Below, piece by piece: positions 1-6,838 of a stretch of DNA of 33,624 nucleotides. The stretch spans positions 1 through 33,624 of the forward strand of contig CALCHE010000159.1 in the NCBI GenBank assembly GCA_937901145.1, in the 5' to 3' direction. The notes beneath the pieces were generated by a model, which saw nothing but the letters and a program-made list of their open reading frames with translations, did not search any database and was not told the DNA's origin. Numbering within the stretch: the first letter of the stretch is position 1; each line of letters begins with the position of its first letter. The stretch comes from an uncultured Clostridia bacterium (GTDB lineage: Bacteria; Bacillota; Clostridia; Oscillospirales; Acutalibacteraceae). The position numbers were made by a program, and so were the translations under genes.

Positions 1-2
1 CA

Positions 3-95
3 GAGCGGGAAGCGACTGTCGGAGCGGAGGTACCTGAGGAAGCGTATGAAAGTGCCGAAGACACTTTCACACCAGACAAAATATCTGTGCGTTGA
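3..95 (+). CDS. C-terminal tail of an upstream gene (partial)
   Basis: The third forward frame is open from the window edge to a TGA at 93-95 and encodes 30 residues. The tail is acidic, rich in Glu and Ala, and ends DKISVR. The composition (regular E/A/P, no rare codons) looks like a disordered C-terminal tail of a real protein. Another frame is also open here (to 183) but its product is Arg/Lys-rich and less protein-like. The function cannot be told from the fragment. Confidence 0.4.
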   Translation, partial: EREATVGAEVPEEAYESAEDTFTPDKISVR

Positions 96-312
96 GGGAG
101 CAAAGGCAGCGATTTTCCTGTACAGCTTTTCTGAAAAGCACTCGGTGCGCTCATTCTGTCGGTATGGCAGTGCGCAGAACTGAAAATAACGGTAGACTAC
201 GGTGGTTGTTTTTATCTGAACGGCAGACTGAGGTGATAACAGTAATCAGTTCATCAGACCTTATTCCGTTACTTTTCTGCGTTCGGAATCATTCCTCCAA
301 AGAATGATTTTG

Positions 313-338
313 GTTACTTTTGTCGTAACAAAAGTAAC
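313..338. repeat. 11-bp perfect stem-loop repeat
   Basis: GTTACTTTTGT, loop CGTA, ACAAAAGTAAC form a perfect 11-bp hairpin. It lies in the 533-base stretch (96-628) that has no convincing gene. The ORF that could be drawn across 92-307 has no ribosome site and an Arg/Ser-rich, protein-unlike product. The hairpin resembles dispersed intergenic repeats of clostridial genomes rather than a terminator, because no U-tract follows it. Confidence 0.6.
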
Positions 339-386
339 TCTGCGAAGCAAAGCCACTTGAAAAGTTTAATTAAATATTCAGGATCG

Positions 387-406
387 GAACGGTCAAGACC
401 GTTCCC
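387..406. repeat. Inverted repeat GGAACGGTC-aa-GACCGTTCC
   Basis: Nine-base arms are separated by two bases. The following bases (CCCTACAGG, then TGTCATTTTGAGCGGAGC at 421-438) look like pieces of a common clostridial intergenic repeat. No gene or promoter is evident here. Confidence 0.5.
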
Positions 407-525
407 TACAGGAATTCGCCTGTCATTTTGAGCGGAGCAAAAAATCTTTATGCAGAAGTCGACCGACGGTCGCCCTCTATGCTGTTTGCCGTGATGTAGC
501 GGTAATTTATACATAAATAAACTGC

Positions 526-546
526 GGCGGGATGAGTCATCCCGCC
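526..546. repeat. REP-like hairpin GGCGGGAT-gagtc-ATCCCGCC
   Basis: An eight-base GC-rich stem with a 5-base loop. A near-identical element, GGCGGGGT-gaccct-ACCCCGCC, occurs at 33585-33606 at the other end of the window. The two therefore belong to one dispersed repeat family in this genome. It lies downstream (3') of the cytidylate-kinase-like gene and could also block transcription. Confidence 0.6.
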
Positions 547-628
547 CTGCATTATTTGCATTGTTGCCTTGGCGGACTATCGCTTCATCCTTTGCCTAAG
601 CTTTAAACCGCCATTCTGCGTTTTGCAT

Positions 629-1228
629 TTATTTCTTCGCTATATCTGCTATTATCTCCACGCACTCATCGTGACCGATGGCACTGCTGTCCAGACAGAT
701 GTGGTAGTTGCTTATTTCGCCCCAGTTTCTGCCTGTGAAATACTTGTAATTAACCTTTCTGCGGGCATCCTTGTCCTCGATTCTCTTTGCGGGAGAAGCA
801 TCTCTTTCACCGTAAAGCTCGACTATTCTGTGTGCTCTGAATTCATCGTTGGCATAAATGAAAACATTAAGGCAGTCTGCTCTGTCCTTGAGGATATAGT
901 CGGCGCAGCGGCCTACGATTACACAGTTACCCTTGTCGGCAATCTCATTAATCATTTTACACTGAGTGCTCCACAGATAATCGGAAGCATTCATATGTCT
1001 GGGCGCACCGTGAGGGAAAGCAGAAGTAAAGGCATAGGAAAGGATGCTTTTACCGGGAGCATATTCGCCTACATCAGCGATAAATGACGGATCAAAGCCT
1101 GTCTCCTCAGCTACCATTTTAACAAGCTCCATATCGTAGCACTTGTAGCCTAATTTTTCAGCTAATGCTTTACCGATAGTTCTGCCGCCTGAGCCAAACT
1201 GACGGCTGATGGTGATTATCTTCTTCAT
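629..1228 (-). CDS. Cytidylate kinase-like family protein
   Basis: A 199-aa P-loop protein of the cytidylate-kinase-like (Cytidylate_kin2) type found in many Clostridia. The N-terminus ITISRQFGSGGRTIGKALA carries a Walker-A-like loop. YKCYDMELVKMVAEETGF follows, as in the family, and VIVGRCADYILKD lies mid-protein, where the family has its GRGADYVL-type segment. A probable role is phosphorylation of a nucleotide or other small substrate; the physiological substrate of this subfamily is unknown to me. The start is the ATG at 1228, preceded on the minus strand by AAAGGAGATGATTCT. An upstream ATG at 1267 has no ribosome site. A TTGTAT-N17-TATAAT promoter lies directly upstream, so it probably has its own transcript, 114 bases after the carD-like gene. 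Confidence 0.8.
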   Translation of the reverse strand: MKKIITISRQFGSGGRTIGKALAEKLGYKCYDMELVKMVAEETGFDPSFIADVGEYAPGKSILSYAFTSAFPHGAPRHMNASDYLWSTQCKMINEIADKGNCVIVGRCADYILKDRADCLNVFIYANDEFRAHRIVELYGERDASPAKRIEDKDARRKVNYKYFTGRNWGEISNYHICLDSSAIGHDECVEIIADIAKK

Positions 1229-1258
1229 AGAATCATCTCCTTTTGTTTCTTCAATTAT

Positions 1259-1287
1259 ATTATACACATTTATTTTTTATCATACAA
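1259..1287 (-). promoter_or_regulatory. Promoter of the cytidylate-kinase-like gene
   Basis: Read on the minus strand: TTGTAT (1287-1282), 17-base spacer, TATAAT (1264-1259). The -10 box is 30 bases upstream of the ATG at 1228. Confidence 0.6.
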
Positions 1288-1342
1288 TATATAAAATAGA
1301 CAAAAGAAAGCACCCTATTTTTGTTATCGGATGCCGAAAAAA

Positions 1343-1861
1343 TTATTCTTTTGAAAGGAAATATCTCCCGATATACTCGCTCACCTTTTCTTTTTCGATG
1401 CCAAGAGCATAAGAGAACTCCTCATTCAGAAGCCTTTCCGCGGCAGAAAACACACTCTCATCCGAAGCAGAAAGCCTCTTCTTTCTCTGCGCAAGAGCCT
1501 CTTTACGGCAGTATATACATTTCACGAGCGATATCAGCTCTGCCGTGACTCCCCTTCCGAGTATAGTCTGAAAGGTTTCATTTCTCAGCTGTCTGTTTTC
1601 TATCCACTGATAATCCTCATCCTTTACCTGTGACAGGATTTCGTCCAGTTTCTCTTTGCTGAAGGGTCTGCGAAGCTTGGATACCGCTTTCTCATTTCCG
1701 ACGGGAACATAATACTGCGATGCCACACCTGTCAGGGGCACGAGTACATAATAATCCTCCTTCGGCTCACTTCTGACAAAGGACAGCTTCTTTATCTCCT
1801 TCACCCTGCAAAGTCCGTACACATCATAAACCACCACATCATCGGCTCTGTACATTTCCAT
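1343..1861 (-). CDS. CarD family transcriptional regulator
   Basis: 172 aa. The N-terminal ~60 residues (YRADDVVVYDVYGLCRVKEI...KEDYYVLVPL, then YYVPVGNE) match the CarD/CdnL/TRCF RNA-polymerase-interacting Tudor-like domain. The remainder is helical and charged, like the CarD DNA-binding C-terminal domain. Proteins of this family bind the RNA polymerase beta subunit and stabilise open promoter complexes. The chosen ATG at 1861 is preceded by GAGGTGTTAGT; the in-frame ATG upstream lacks a ribosome site. A TTGAAA-N18-TATAAT promoter stands just upstream. The micropeptide operon is divergent. Confidence 0.85.
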   Translation of the reverse strand: MEMYRADDVVVYDVYGLCRVKEIKKLSFVRSEPKEDYYVLVPLTGVASQYYVPVGNEKAVSKLRRPFSKEKLDEILSQVKDEDYQWIENRQLRNETFQTILGRGVTAELISLVKCIYCRKEALAQRKKRLSASDESVFSAAERLLNEEFSYALGIEKEKVSEYIGRYFLSKE

Positions 1862-1884
1862 ACTAACACCTCTTTTACACAAAT

Positions 1885-1914
1885 ATTATACCTTTTTGAA
1901 CCCTTGGCTTTCAA
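1885..1914 (-). promoter_or_regulatory. Promoter of the carD-like gene
   Basis: Minus strand: TTGAAA (1914-1909), 18-base spacer, TATAAT (1890-1885), with the ATG 24 bases further on. Confidence 0.55.
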
Positions 1915-1924
1915 AGGTCGTATT

Positions 1925-1938
1925 GTACAAATTTGTAC
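1925..1938. promoter_or_regulatory. 14-bp perfect palindrome, possible operator
   Basis: GTACAAATTTGTAC is a perfect palindrome just upstream of the carD-like promoter -35 box, in the 333-base divergent intergenic region (1862-2194). A second small hairpin, GTGC-AAAA-GCAC, lies at about 1951-1962. A regulator binding here could act on the carD-like gene. No such regulator is identified. Confidence 0.35.
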
Positions 1939-2096
1939 CCTCAATTCATTGTGCAAAAGCACCAACAATATATCAGGTGTTACAGCTCTGAAACAACACA
2001 TATATGTCATTTGTGGCAATAAAAGATTTTTAAGAATAAAATATAAGTGTAAATTATGTGCAAATTCACGAAAAATTAATTTTTGCAGAAAAATCA

Positions 2097-2125
2097 TTGA
2101 CATCTGCGAATTATAGTAGTACAAT
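2097..2125 (+). promoter_or_regulatory. Strong consensus promoter of the micropeptide pair
   Basis: TTGACA (2097-2102), exactly 17 bases, TACAAT (2120-2125). About 65 bases of leader separate it from the first ATG. The leader includes a small GGGGC-ctt-GCCCT stem-loop near 2143-2155. It is among the closest matches to consensus in the window, which implies high expression of the two very short genes downstream. Confidence 0.75.
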
Positions 2126-2194
2126 ACATATGAACTTTAAATGGGGCCTTGCCCTGTGGTTATAACATGAAAAATACCGAAAGGAGAAAAAACC

Positions 2195-2341
2195 ATGGAT
2201 TTCAGCAAGTTCGCACAGATTTGGGATGACTTCCTTGCATTCCTCGACAGATCATTCCAGTGGCTCAAGTTCCTCTTCACAGGTGAAGATCTTGAAAACT
2301 GGCCTCCCAAAGATTACCCCGATGTTAATGAAGGTATGTAA
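2195..2341 (+). CDS. Aromatic amphipathic micropeptide 1 (48 aa)
   Basis: 48 codons after a textbook ribosome site (GAAAGGAGAAAAAACC, ATG). The first ~30 residues form a likely amphipathic helix rich in Phe, Trp and Leu (FAQIWDDFLAFLD, then FQWLKFLF). A Pro/Asp-rich tail (NWPPKDYPDVNEGM) follows. There is no signal-peptide cleavage motif and no cysteine, and the net charge is negative. It shares a promoter and ribosome-site sequence (CCGAAAGGAGA) with the next micropeptide and aligns with it without gaps over 21 residues (see findings). The family is not recognised. Membrane-associated small protein, leaderless bacteriocin or modulin-like peptide are all possible, and nothing in the sequence decides between them. 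Confidence 0.65.
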   Translation: MDFSKFAQIWDDFLAFLDRSFQWLKFLFTGEDLENWPPKDYPDVNEGM

Positions 2342-2375
2342 TTCACAAAATAATACTTCCGAAAGGAGATAAATT

Positions 2376-2465
2376 ATGGATTGGCCTATGATGGAACAGC
2401 TTTATCTTGCTTTCACCAGAATTATTGATGGCTTCATCAATTTCCTTGGTACACTTTTTGCATAA
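2376..2465 (+). CDS. Aromatic amphipathic micropeptide 2 (29 aa)
   Basis: 29 codons, ATG at 2376 after CCGAAAGGAGATAAATT, stop TAA 2463-2465. The peptide is almost one hydrophobic helix (EQLYLAFTRIIDGFINFLG, TLFA). Residues Q, F, D, L, L and F match micropeptide 1 at the same spacing, so this is probably a duplicated paralogue. It is followed 35 bases later by an intrinsic terminator, so the transcription unit is just the two peptides. Function unknown. Confidence 0.6.
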   Translation: MDWPMMEQLYLAFTRIIDGFINFLGTLFA

Positions 2466-2499
2466 TTTTGTAAAAGCAGGAAAAGACAAAGATGACTTT

Positions 2500-2532
2500 A
2501 ACACCCTTCTTAATGAGGGGTGTTATTTTTTT
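2500..2532 (+). terminator. Intrinsic terminator of the micropeptide operon
   Basis: AACACCCT / GGGGTGTT stem (one G-U pair) with a TCTTAATGA-type loop, followed by ATTTTTTT. Confidence 0.8.
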
Positions 2533-2564
2533 GTCTTCTTATGAAACTTTTATGCCCGAAACAC

Positions 2565-2593
2565 TTGATATTTTCTACGAAATTTGAGATAAT
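2565..2593 (+). promoter_or_regulatory. Promoter of the gltX-glnS operon
   Basis: TTGATA (2565-2570), 17 bases, GATAAT (2588-2593), then about 36 bases to the TTG start of gltX. Confidence 0.55.
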
Positions 2594-2629
2594 ATATTGA
2601 AATATACCCATTTGATTGGAGGGCTTTAT

Positions 2630-4288
2630 TTGACTGATAATTTTAAGCTTGCGGAATTACTTTTTCCCGATATAAAAGATACACCCGAAACACTGGAAGA
2701 GAGATTTCCCGAAAGAAATCTTAAGGAAGGCACCAAGGTTACCCGCCTTGCCCCCTCCCCCACAGGCTTCCTTCATTTCGGTAACCTTTTCACCGGTACT
2801 ATTGCCTATAAAACCGCTAAAACTACTGACGACGGTATTTTCTTCGTAAGAGTAGAGGACACCGATCAGAAAAGAAAAATCGAGGGCGCTGTCGAGGTTA
2901 TGCTCGGCGGACTCGAAGCATTCGATGTTATCGCTGACGAAGGCGTTATCGGCGAAAACAAGGAAAAGGGCAGCTACGGTCCCTACTACCAGAGCCACAG
3001 AAAAGAAATCTATCACACAGTAGCTAAAAAGTTAGTACAGGACGGCTACGCCTATCCCTGCTTCTGCTCAGAGGAAGAGCTTACAGCCTTAAGAGAAAAG
3101 CAGGAAGAAGAAAAATGCGACAATAAGGGCTACTACGGTAAGTGGGCAAAATGCCGTGATCTTTCCTTCGACGAGCAGAAGGCACTTATCGAAAGCGGTA
3201 AGACCTACACTCTGCGTCTGCGCTCTCCCGGAAGCACAGAAAAAAGAATCACCTTCGAGGATATGATCAAGGGTAAAATCGAAATGCCCGAAAATATCCA
3301 GGATGTAGTTTTACTCAAAACAGACGGTATTCCTACATATCACTTTGCTCACGCTGTGGATGACCATTTTATGAGAACCACTCACGTTATCCGCGGAGAC
3401 GAATGGATTTCCTCTGTTCCTCTCCACATCCAGCTTTTCAAACTCTGCGGCTACAGAGTTCCTAAGTTTGCTCACGTCGCTCCCATTATGAAGGAGGAAA
3501 ACGGCGGAAAGAGAAAGCTTTCAAAGAGAAAAGACCCTGAGGCAGCAGTAACCTTCTATCAGCAGGAGGGCTATCCGAAGGAAAGCGTTAACGAATACAT
3601 TATGACTCTCGCTAACTCCAACTTCGAGGACTGGCGCAAGACAAACAAGGATGCAGACATCTCTGCCTTCCCCTTCAACCTCAAAAAAATGAGTGTTTCA
3701 GGTGCTCTCTTCGATATGGTAAAGCTGAATGATGTAAGTAAGAATGTTATCTCTCTTATGTCCGCTGAGACCGTATATAATTACACTCTCGCCTGGGCAG
3801 AGAAATACGACAGCTACTTCGCTTCTGTTCTCTCCCGTGATGCAGACTTCGGCAAGGCTATCCTTAACATCGACCGTGAAACACCCAAGCCCAGAAAGGA
3901 CATTGCCTGCTGGAGTGAGGTTAGGGACTATGTAAGCTATTTCTTCCCCGAATACTTCGACGGAGCTTTCGAAAAGCCCGAAAATATCAGTACTGACGAC
4001 ACCAAGGCAATTCTTGAAGCCTACCTCAAGGTGTTCAATGCCGCAGACGACAAGGACACCTGGTTCGGTAAAATCAAAGAGCTCTGTGAGCCCTTAGGCT
4101 TTACACCCAATGTCAAAGAATACAAGAAAAATCCCGAAGCCTTCAAGGGTCACGTAGGTGATGTTTCCACCGTTATCAGACTCGCTGTTACAGGCAGAAA
4201 AAATACTCCTGACCTTCACGCCATTATGACTCTTTTAGGTCAGGACACAGTTACAGAAAGACTTACCGCAGCGATGGCTAAAGCCTGA
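2630..4288 (+). CDS. gltX: Glutamate--tRNA ligase
   Basis: 552-aa class I aminoacyl-tRNA synthetase that charges tRNA-Glu. The nucleotide-binding signatures are visible: APSPTGFLHFGN (residues 41-52, HIGH variant HFGN) and KLSKRKDP (296-303, KMSKS variant). FVRVEDTDQKRKIEGAVE and THVIRGDEWISSVPLHIQL are also typical of GluRS. The start is the TTG at 2630 after GGAGGG with 6 bases of spacing; the more upstream TTG at 2597 has no ribosome site. The N-terminal ~35 residues before the catalytic core (AELLFPDIKDTPE..) resemble those of other clostridial GluRS. glnS follows after 24 bases, so both are in one operon. Having both enzymes suggests this GluRS may be dedicated to tRNA-Glu, but that is inference. 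Confidence 0.95.
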   Translation: MTDNFKLAELLFPDIKDTPETLEERFPERNLKEGTKVTRLAPSPTGFLHFGNLFTGTIAYKTAKTTDDGIFFVRVEDTDQKRKIEGAVEVMLGGLEAFDVIADEGVIGENKEKGSYGPYYQSHRKEIYHTVAKKLVQDGYAYPCFCSEEELTALREKQEEEKCDNKGYYGKWAKCRDLSFDEQKALIESGKTYTLRLRSPGSTEKRITFEDMIKGKIEMPENIQDVVLLKTDGIPTYHFAHAVDDHFMRTTHVIRGDEWISSVPLHIQLFKLCGYRVPKFAHVAPIMKEENGGKRKLSKRKDPEAAVTFYQQEGYPKESVNEYIMTLANSNFEDWRKTNKDADISAFPFNLKKMSVSGALFDMVKLNDVSKNVISLMSAETVYNYTLAWAEKYDSYFASVLSRDADFGKAILNIDRETPKPRKDIACWSEVRDYVSYFFPEYFDGAFEKPENISTDDTKAILEAYLKVFNAADDKDTWFGKIKELCEPLGFTPNVKEYKKNPEAFKGHVGDVSTVIRLAVTGRKNTPDLHAIMTLLGQDTVTERLTAAMAKA

Positions 4289-4312
4289 TTCTGCGAAAGA
4301 AAGGATACAGTT

Positions 4313-5968
4313 ATGGAAGAAGAAATCAAAGTTTCCAATTTTATTCACGATTTCATTGACGAAGATCTGGAAAAAGGTGTCTATACCCACGTACAGACCC
4401 GTTTCCCACCCGAGCCTAACGGCTATCTTCACATCGGCCACGCCAAGGCTATACAGATCGATTTCAGCACCGCTGAAAAGTACGGCGGCACCTGTAATCT
4501 CCGTCTCGACGACACAAACCCCTCCAAGGAGGATGTGGAATATGTGGACGCTATCAAGGAAGACATTCAGTGGCTCGGCTACAAATGGGACAAGGTGCTT
4601 TATGCTTCAAGCTATTTCGATTTCATTTACGAATGTGCCATAAAGCTCATCGAAATGGGAAAGGCCTATGTATGTGACCTTACAGCTGATGAAATCAGAG
4701 AATACAGAGGTACTCTCACTGAGCCCGGTAAAAACAGCCCCTACAGAGAAAGAAGCATCGAAGAAAATCTTGACCTGTTCCGCAGAATGACCGACGGTGA
4801 ATTCCCCGACGGTGCGAGAGTTCTCCGCGCCAAGATTGATATGGCATCGCCCAACATCAATATGCGTGACCCTGTTATTTACAGAATCGCTCATATCAGC
4901 CACCACCAGACAGGTGACAAATGGTGCGTTTATCCTATGTATGACTTCGCACATCCCATCTCAGATACAAGAGAAGGCGTTACCCACTCCCTCTGCTCTC
5001 TCGAGTTCGAAAACCACAGACCTCTTTACGACTGGTTCCTTAAGGAATTAGGCTTCGAAACTCCCTCCAGACAGATCGAGTTCGCCCGTCTCAACCTCAA
5101 CTACTGCCTCACAAGTAAGAGAAAATGTCTCGCACTTGTTAACGAAGGTATCGTAGACGGCTGGAACGATCCCCGTATGGTTACTATCAGCGGTATGAGA
5201 AGACGCGGATATCCCGCTGAAGCTATCAGAGATTTCATCAGCCGTGTAGGTGTTTCTAAAGCTTACAGCGTGGTTGACTACGGTCTTTTAGAGGCCTGTG
5301 TAAGAGATAATCTTAACCAGAACGCTCCCCGTGCCATGGCTGTTCTCCGTCCCCTTAAGGTAATCATCGACAACTATCCCGAGGGACAGAGCGAGGAAAT
5401 CGAGCTTCCCATCAATCAGGACAAGCCTGAAATGGGCACACGAAAGATTTTCTTCTCAAAGGAAATTTACGTAGAGAAAGAGGACTTTATGATCGAGCCT
5501 CCGAAAAAATATTTCCGTCTCTTCCCCGGCAACGAGGTTCGTTTAAGAGGTGCCTACTTCGTTAAGTGTGTGGGCTATGACACTGATGAAAAGGGTGAGG
5601 TTACTGCAGTACACTGTACCTATGACCCCGAAAGTAAGGGTGGTAACTCACCTGACGGCAGAAAGGTAAAGGGTACCTTACACTGGGTAAGTGCAAATCA
5701 CTGCACCGACTTCGAGGCAAGACTTTACGACCGTCTGTTCAAGGTTTCAAACCCCTCTGATGAGTCCGAAGGCTCCTTTAAGAATAATCTTAATCCCGAC
5801 TCTCTTACAGTTCTCGAGGGCTGTAAATTAGAAGGCGAAATCAAAGATTTCAAGCCCGGTGACACCTTCCAGTTTATGCGTCAGGGCTACTTCTGTGTGG
5901 ACATCACAAGCACAGATGATAAGTTAGTCTTTAACAGAACAGTTGATCTCAAATCATCTTGGAAATAA
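4313..5968 (+). CDS. glnS: Glutamine--tRNA ligase
   Basis: 551 aa, near the usual ~550. It charges tRNA-Gln directly. RFPPEPNGYLHIGHAKAI (residues 30-47) contains the HIGH signature of GlnRS. LTSKRK (266-271) is the KMSKS-type loop. The C-terminal ~200 residues show the GlnRS anticodon-binding beta-barrel motifs (EDFMIEPPKKYFRLFPGNEV, LKGTLHWV-like GTLHWVSANHC). Ribosome site GAAAGGATACAGTT, ATG at 4313. It lies 24 bases after gltX and 15 before a membrane protein gene. GlnRS in Firmicutes is patchily distributed and usually viewed as acquired; most use the GatCAB route. Confidence 0.95.
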   Translation: MEEEIKVSNFIHDFIDEDLEKGVYTHVQTRFPPEPNGYLHIGHAKAIQIDFSTAEKYGGTCNLRLDDTNPSKEDVEYVDAIKEDIQWLGYKWDKVLYASSYFDFIYECAIKLIEMGKAYVCDLTADEIREYRGTLTEPGKNSPYRERSIEENLDLFRRMTDGEFPDGARVLRAKIDMASPNINMRDPVIYRIAHISHHQTGDKWCVYPMYDFAHPISDTREGVTHSLCSLEFENHRPLYDWFLKELGFETPSRQIEFARLNLNYCLTSKRKCLALVNEGIVDGWNDPRMVTISGMRRRGYPAEAIRDFISRVGVSKAYSVVDYGLLEACVRDNLNQNAPRAMAVLRPLKVIIDNYPEGQSEEIELPINQDKPEMGTRKIFFSKEIYVEKEDFMIEPPKKYFRLFPGNEVRLRGAYFVKCVGYDTDEKGEVTAVHCTYDPESKGGNSPDGRKVKGTLHWVSANHCTDFEARLYDRLFKVSNPSDESEGSFKNNLNPDSLTVLEGCKLEGEIKDFKPGDTFQFMRQGYFCVDITSTDDKLVFNRTVDLKSSWK

Positions 5969-5983
5969 AAGGAGATATAAAAA

Positions 5984-6685
5984 ATGAAAATTGCTTACCG
6001 TATAATCACTCCGATTTTAGCAGTAGGCGCAGTGGTAATGGGCTTCCTTCTTAAGCTCTTCTACTTCGCTATCGGCGGTATCACAGAGGAAATCGGAGCT
6101 ATCGTAAACCTCGCCTCTCAGTTCGGCGTAGCTACAAAGTATGAATTCTCTGCTTTCGAGCTTATCAAGCTTCTGCTTACTACTGACCTTTCAGGCGCAG
6201 CCACCGATGCAGCTAAGGAAAGCGCCAGCTTCCTTACCATCATCGAGCCCATCCTTCCCCACCTCATCACCTTCATTATTTTCTTTGTTCTTACCCTTCT
6301 TCTCTTCCTCGCTCTCGGCGTGGTAGCAGCAGCTACAGGTAAAAGAAAGACTGTAATGCTTATGTCAGTGGGCGGTCTCGTTCTCTGCTTCATCTGCATC
6401 ATCATTTCCAGACTTGCTTTTGACAAAATTATCGGTGGTGAAATCCCTCTCGCTGACCTGGTAAAAATGTTCTCCGACAGCACCTGGGTACAGCTTCTCA
6501 CTGCAGCAGTATCCATCACCTCAGCTACTCTCTCTGCAGGCTTTTATGCTGTATTCGGTATGTACATCCTCGTTATCCTCTGGACCGTGCTTACCAATAT
6601 GCTCATCAATACTCCCATCGAAGTAAAGAAAAAGCACAGAAGAAAGAAGCCCATGAAGAGACTTTCCGCTGTGTTCAGAAAATAA
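5984..6685 (+). CDS. Four-helix membrane protein of unknown function
   Basis: 233 aa, start ATG after AAAGGAGATATAAAAA. Hydrophobic segments at about 5-30, 90-118, 122-147 and 178-210 predict four membrane helices. A long Ala/Ser-containing loop lies between the first two, and the cytoplasmic tail is very basic (KKKHRRKKPMKR). It is the third gene of the gltX-glnS unit (15-base gap) and is followed immediately by a terminator. Family not recognised; the link to tRNA charging may be only transcriptional. Confidence 0.7.
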   Translation: MKIAYRIITPILAVGAVVMGFLLKLFYFAIGGITEEIGAIVNLASQFGVATKYEFSAFELIKLLLTTDLSGAATDAAKESASFLTIIEPILPHLITFIIFFVLTLLLFLALGVVAAATGKRKTVMLMSVGGLVLCFICIIISRLAFDKIIGGEIPLADLVKMFSDSTWVQLLTAAVSITSATLSAGFYAVFGMYILVILWTVLTNMLINTPIEVKKKHRRKKPMKRLSAVFRK

Positions 6686-6693
6686 AGCAAATC

Positions 6694-6719
6694 GCCTCCC
6701 TTTAAAGGGAGGCTTTTTT
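6694..6719 (+). terminator. Terminator of the gltX operon
   Basis: GCCTCCCTTTAAAGGGAGGC, a perfect 20-base palindrome, followed by TTTTTT. Confidence 0.9.
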
Positions 6720-6738
6720 CTGCCTTACATATAACAGA

Positions 6739-6770
6739 AACGGACAGAATCTTCAGTCTGTCCGTTTTCA
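6739..6770. terminator. Second, probably bidirectional terminator
   Basis: AACGGACAGA, 8-base loop, TCTGTCCGTT: a perfect 10-bp stem. The plus strand continues TTCATTTT; the minus strand continues TCTGTT. It lies between convergent operons and could end either. Confidence 0.7.
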
Positions 6771-6838
6771 TTTTATCTTAGCGGAATATCTTTTACTTTT
6801 ACCTTTAGCATAAGCCTATCCCGCAATTCTGCATTTAA

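Noticed and set aside
92..307. A 71-codon frame in the first intergenic stretch
   Set aside because: No ribosome site, composition rich in Arg and Ser, and it runs through repeat sequence.
569..1087. A 172-codon plus-strand frame opposite the cytidylate-kinase-like gene
   Set aside because: It is antisense to a recognisable protein and has no promoter or ribosome site of its own.
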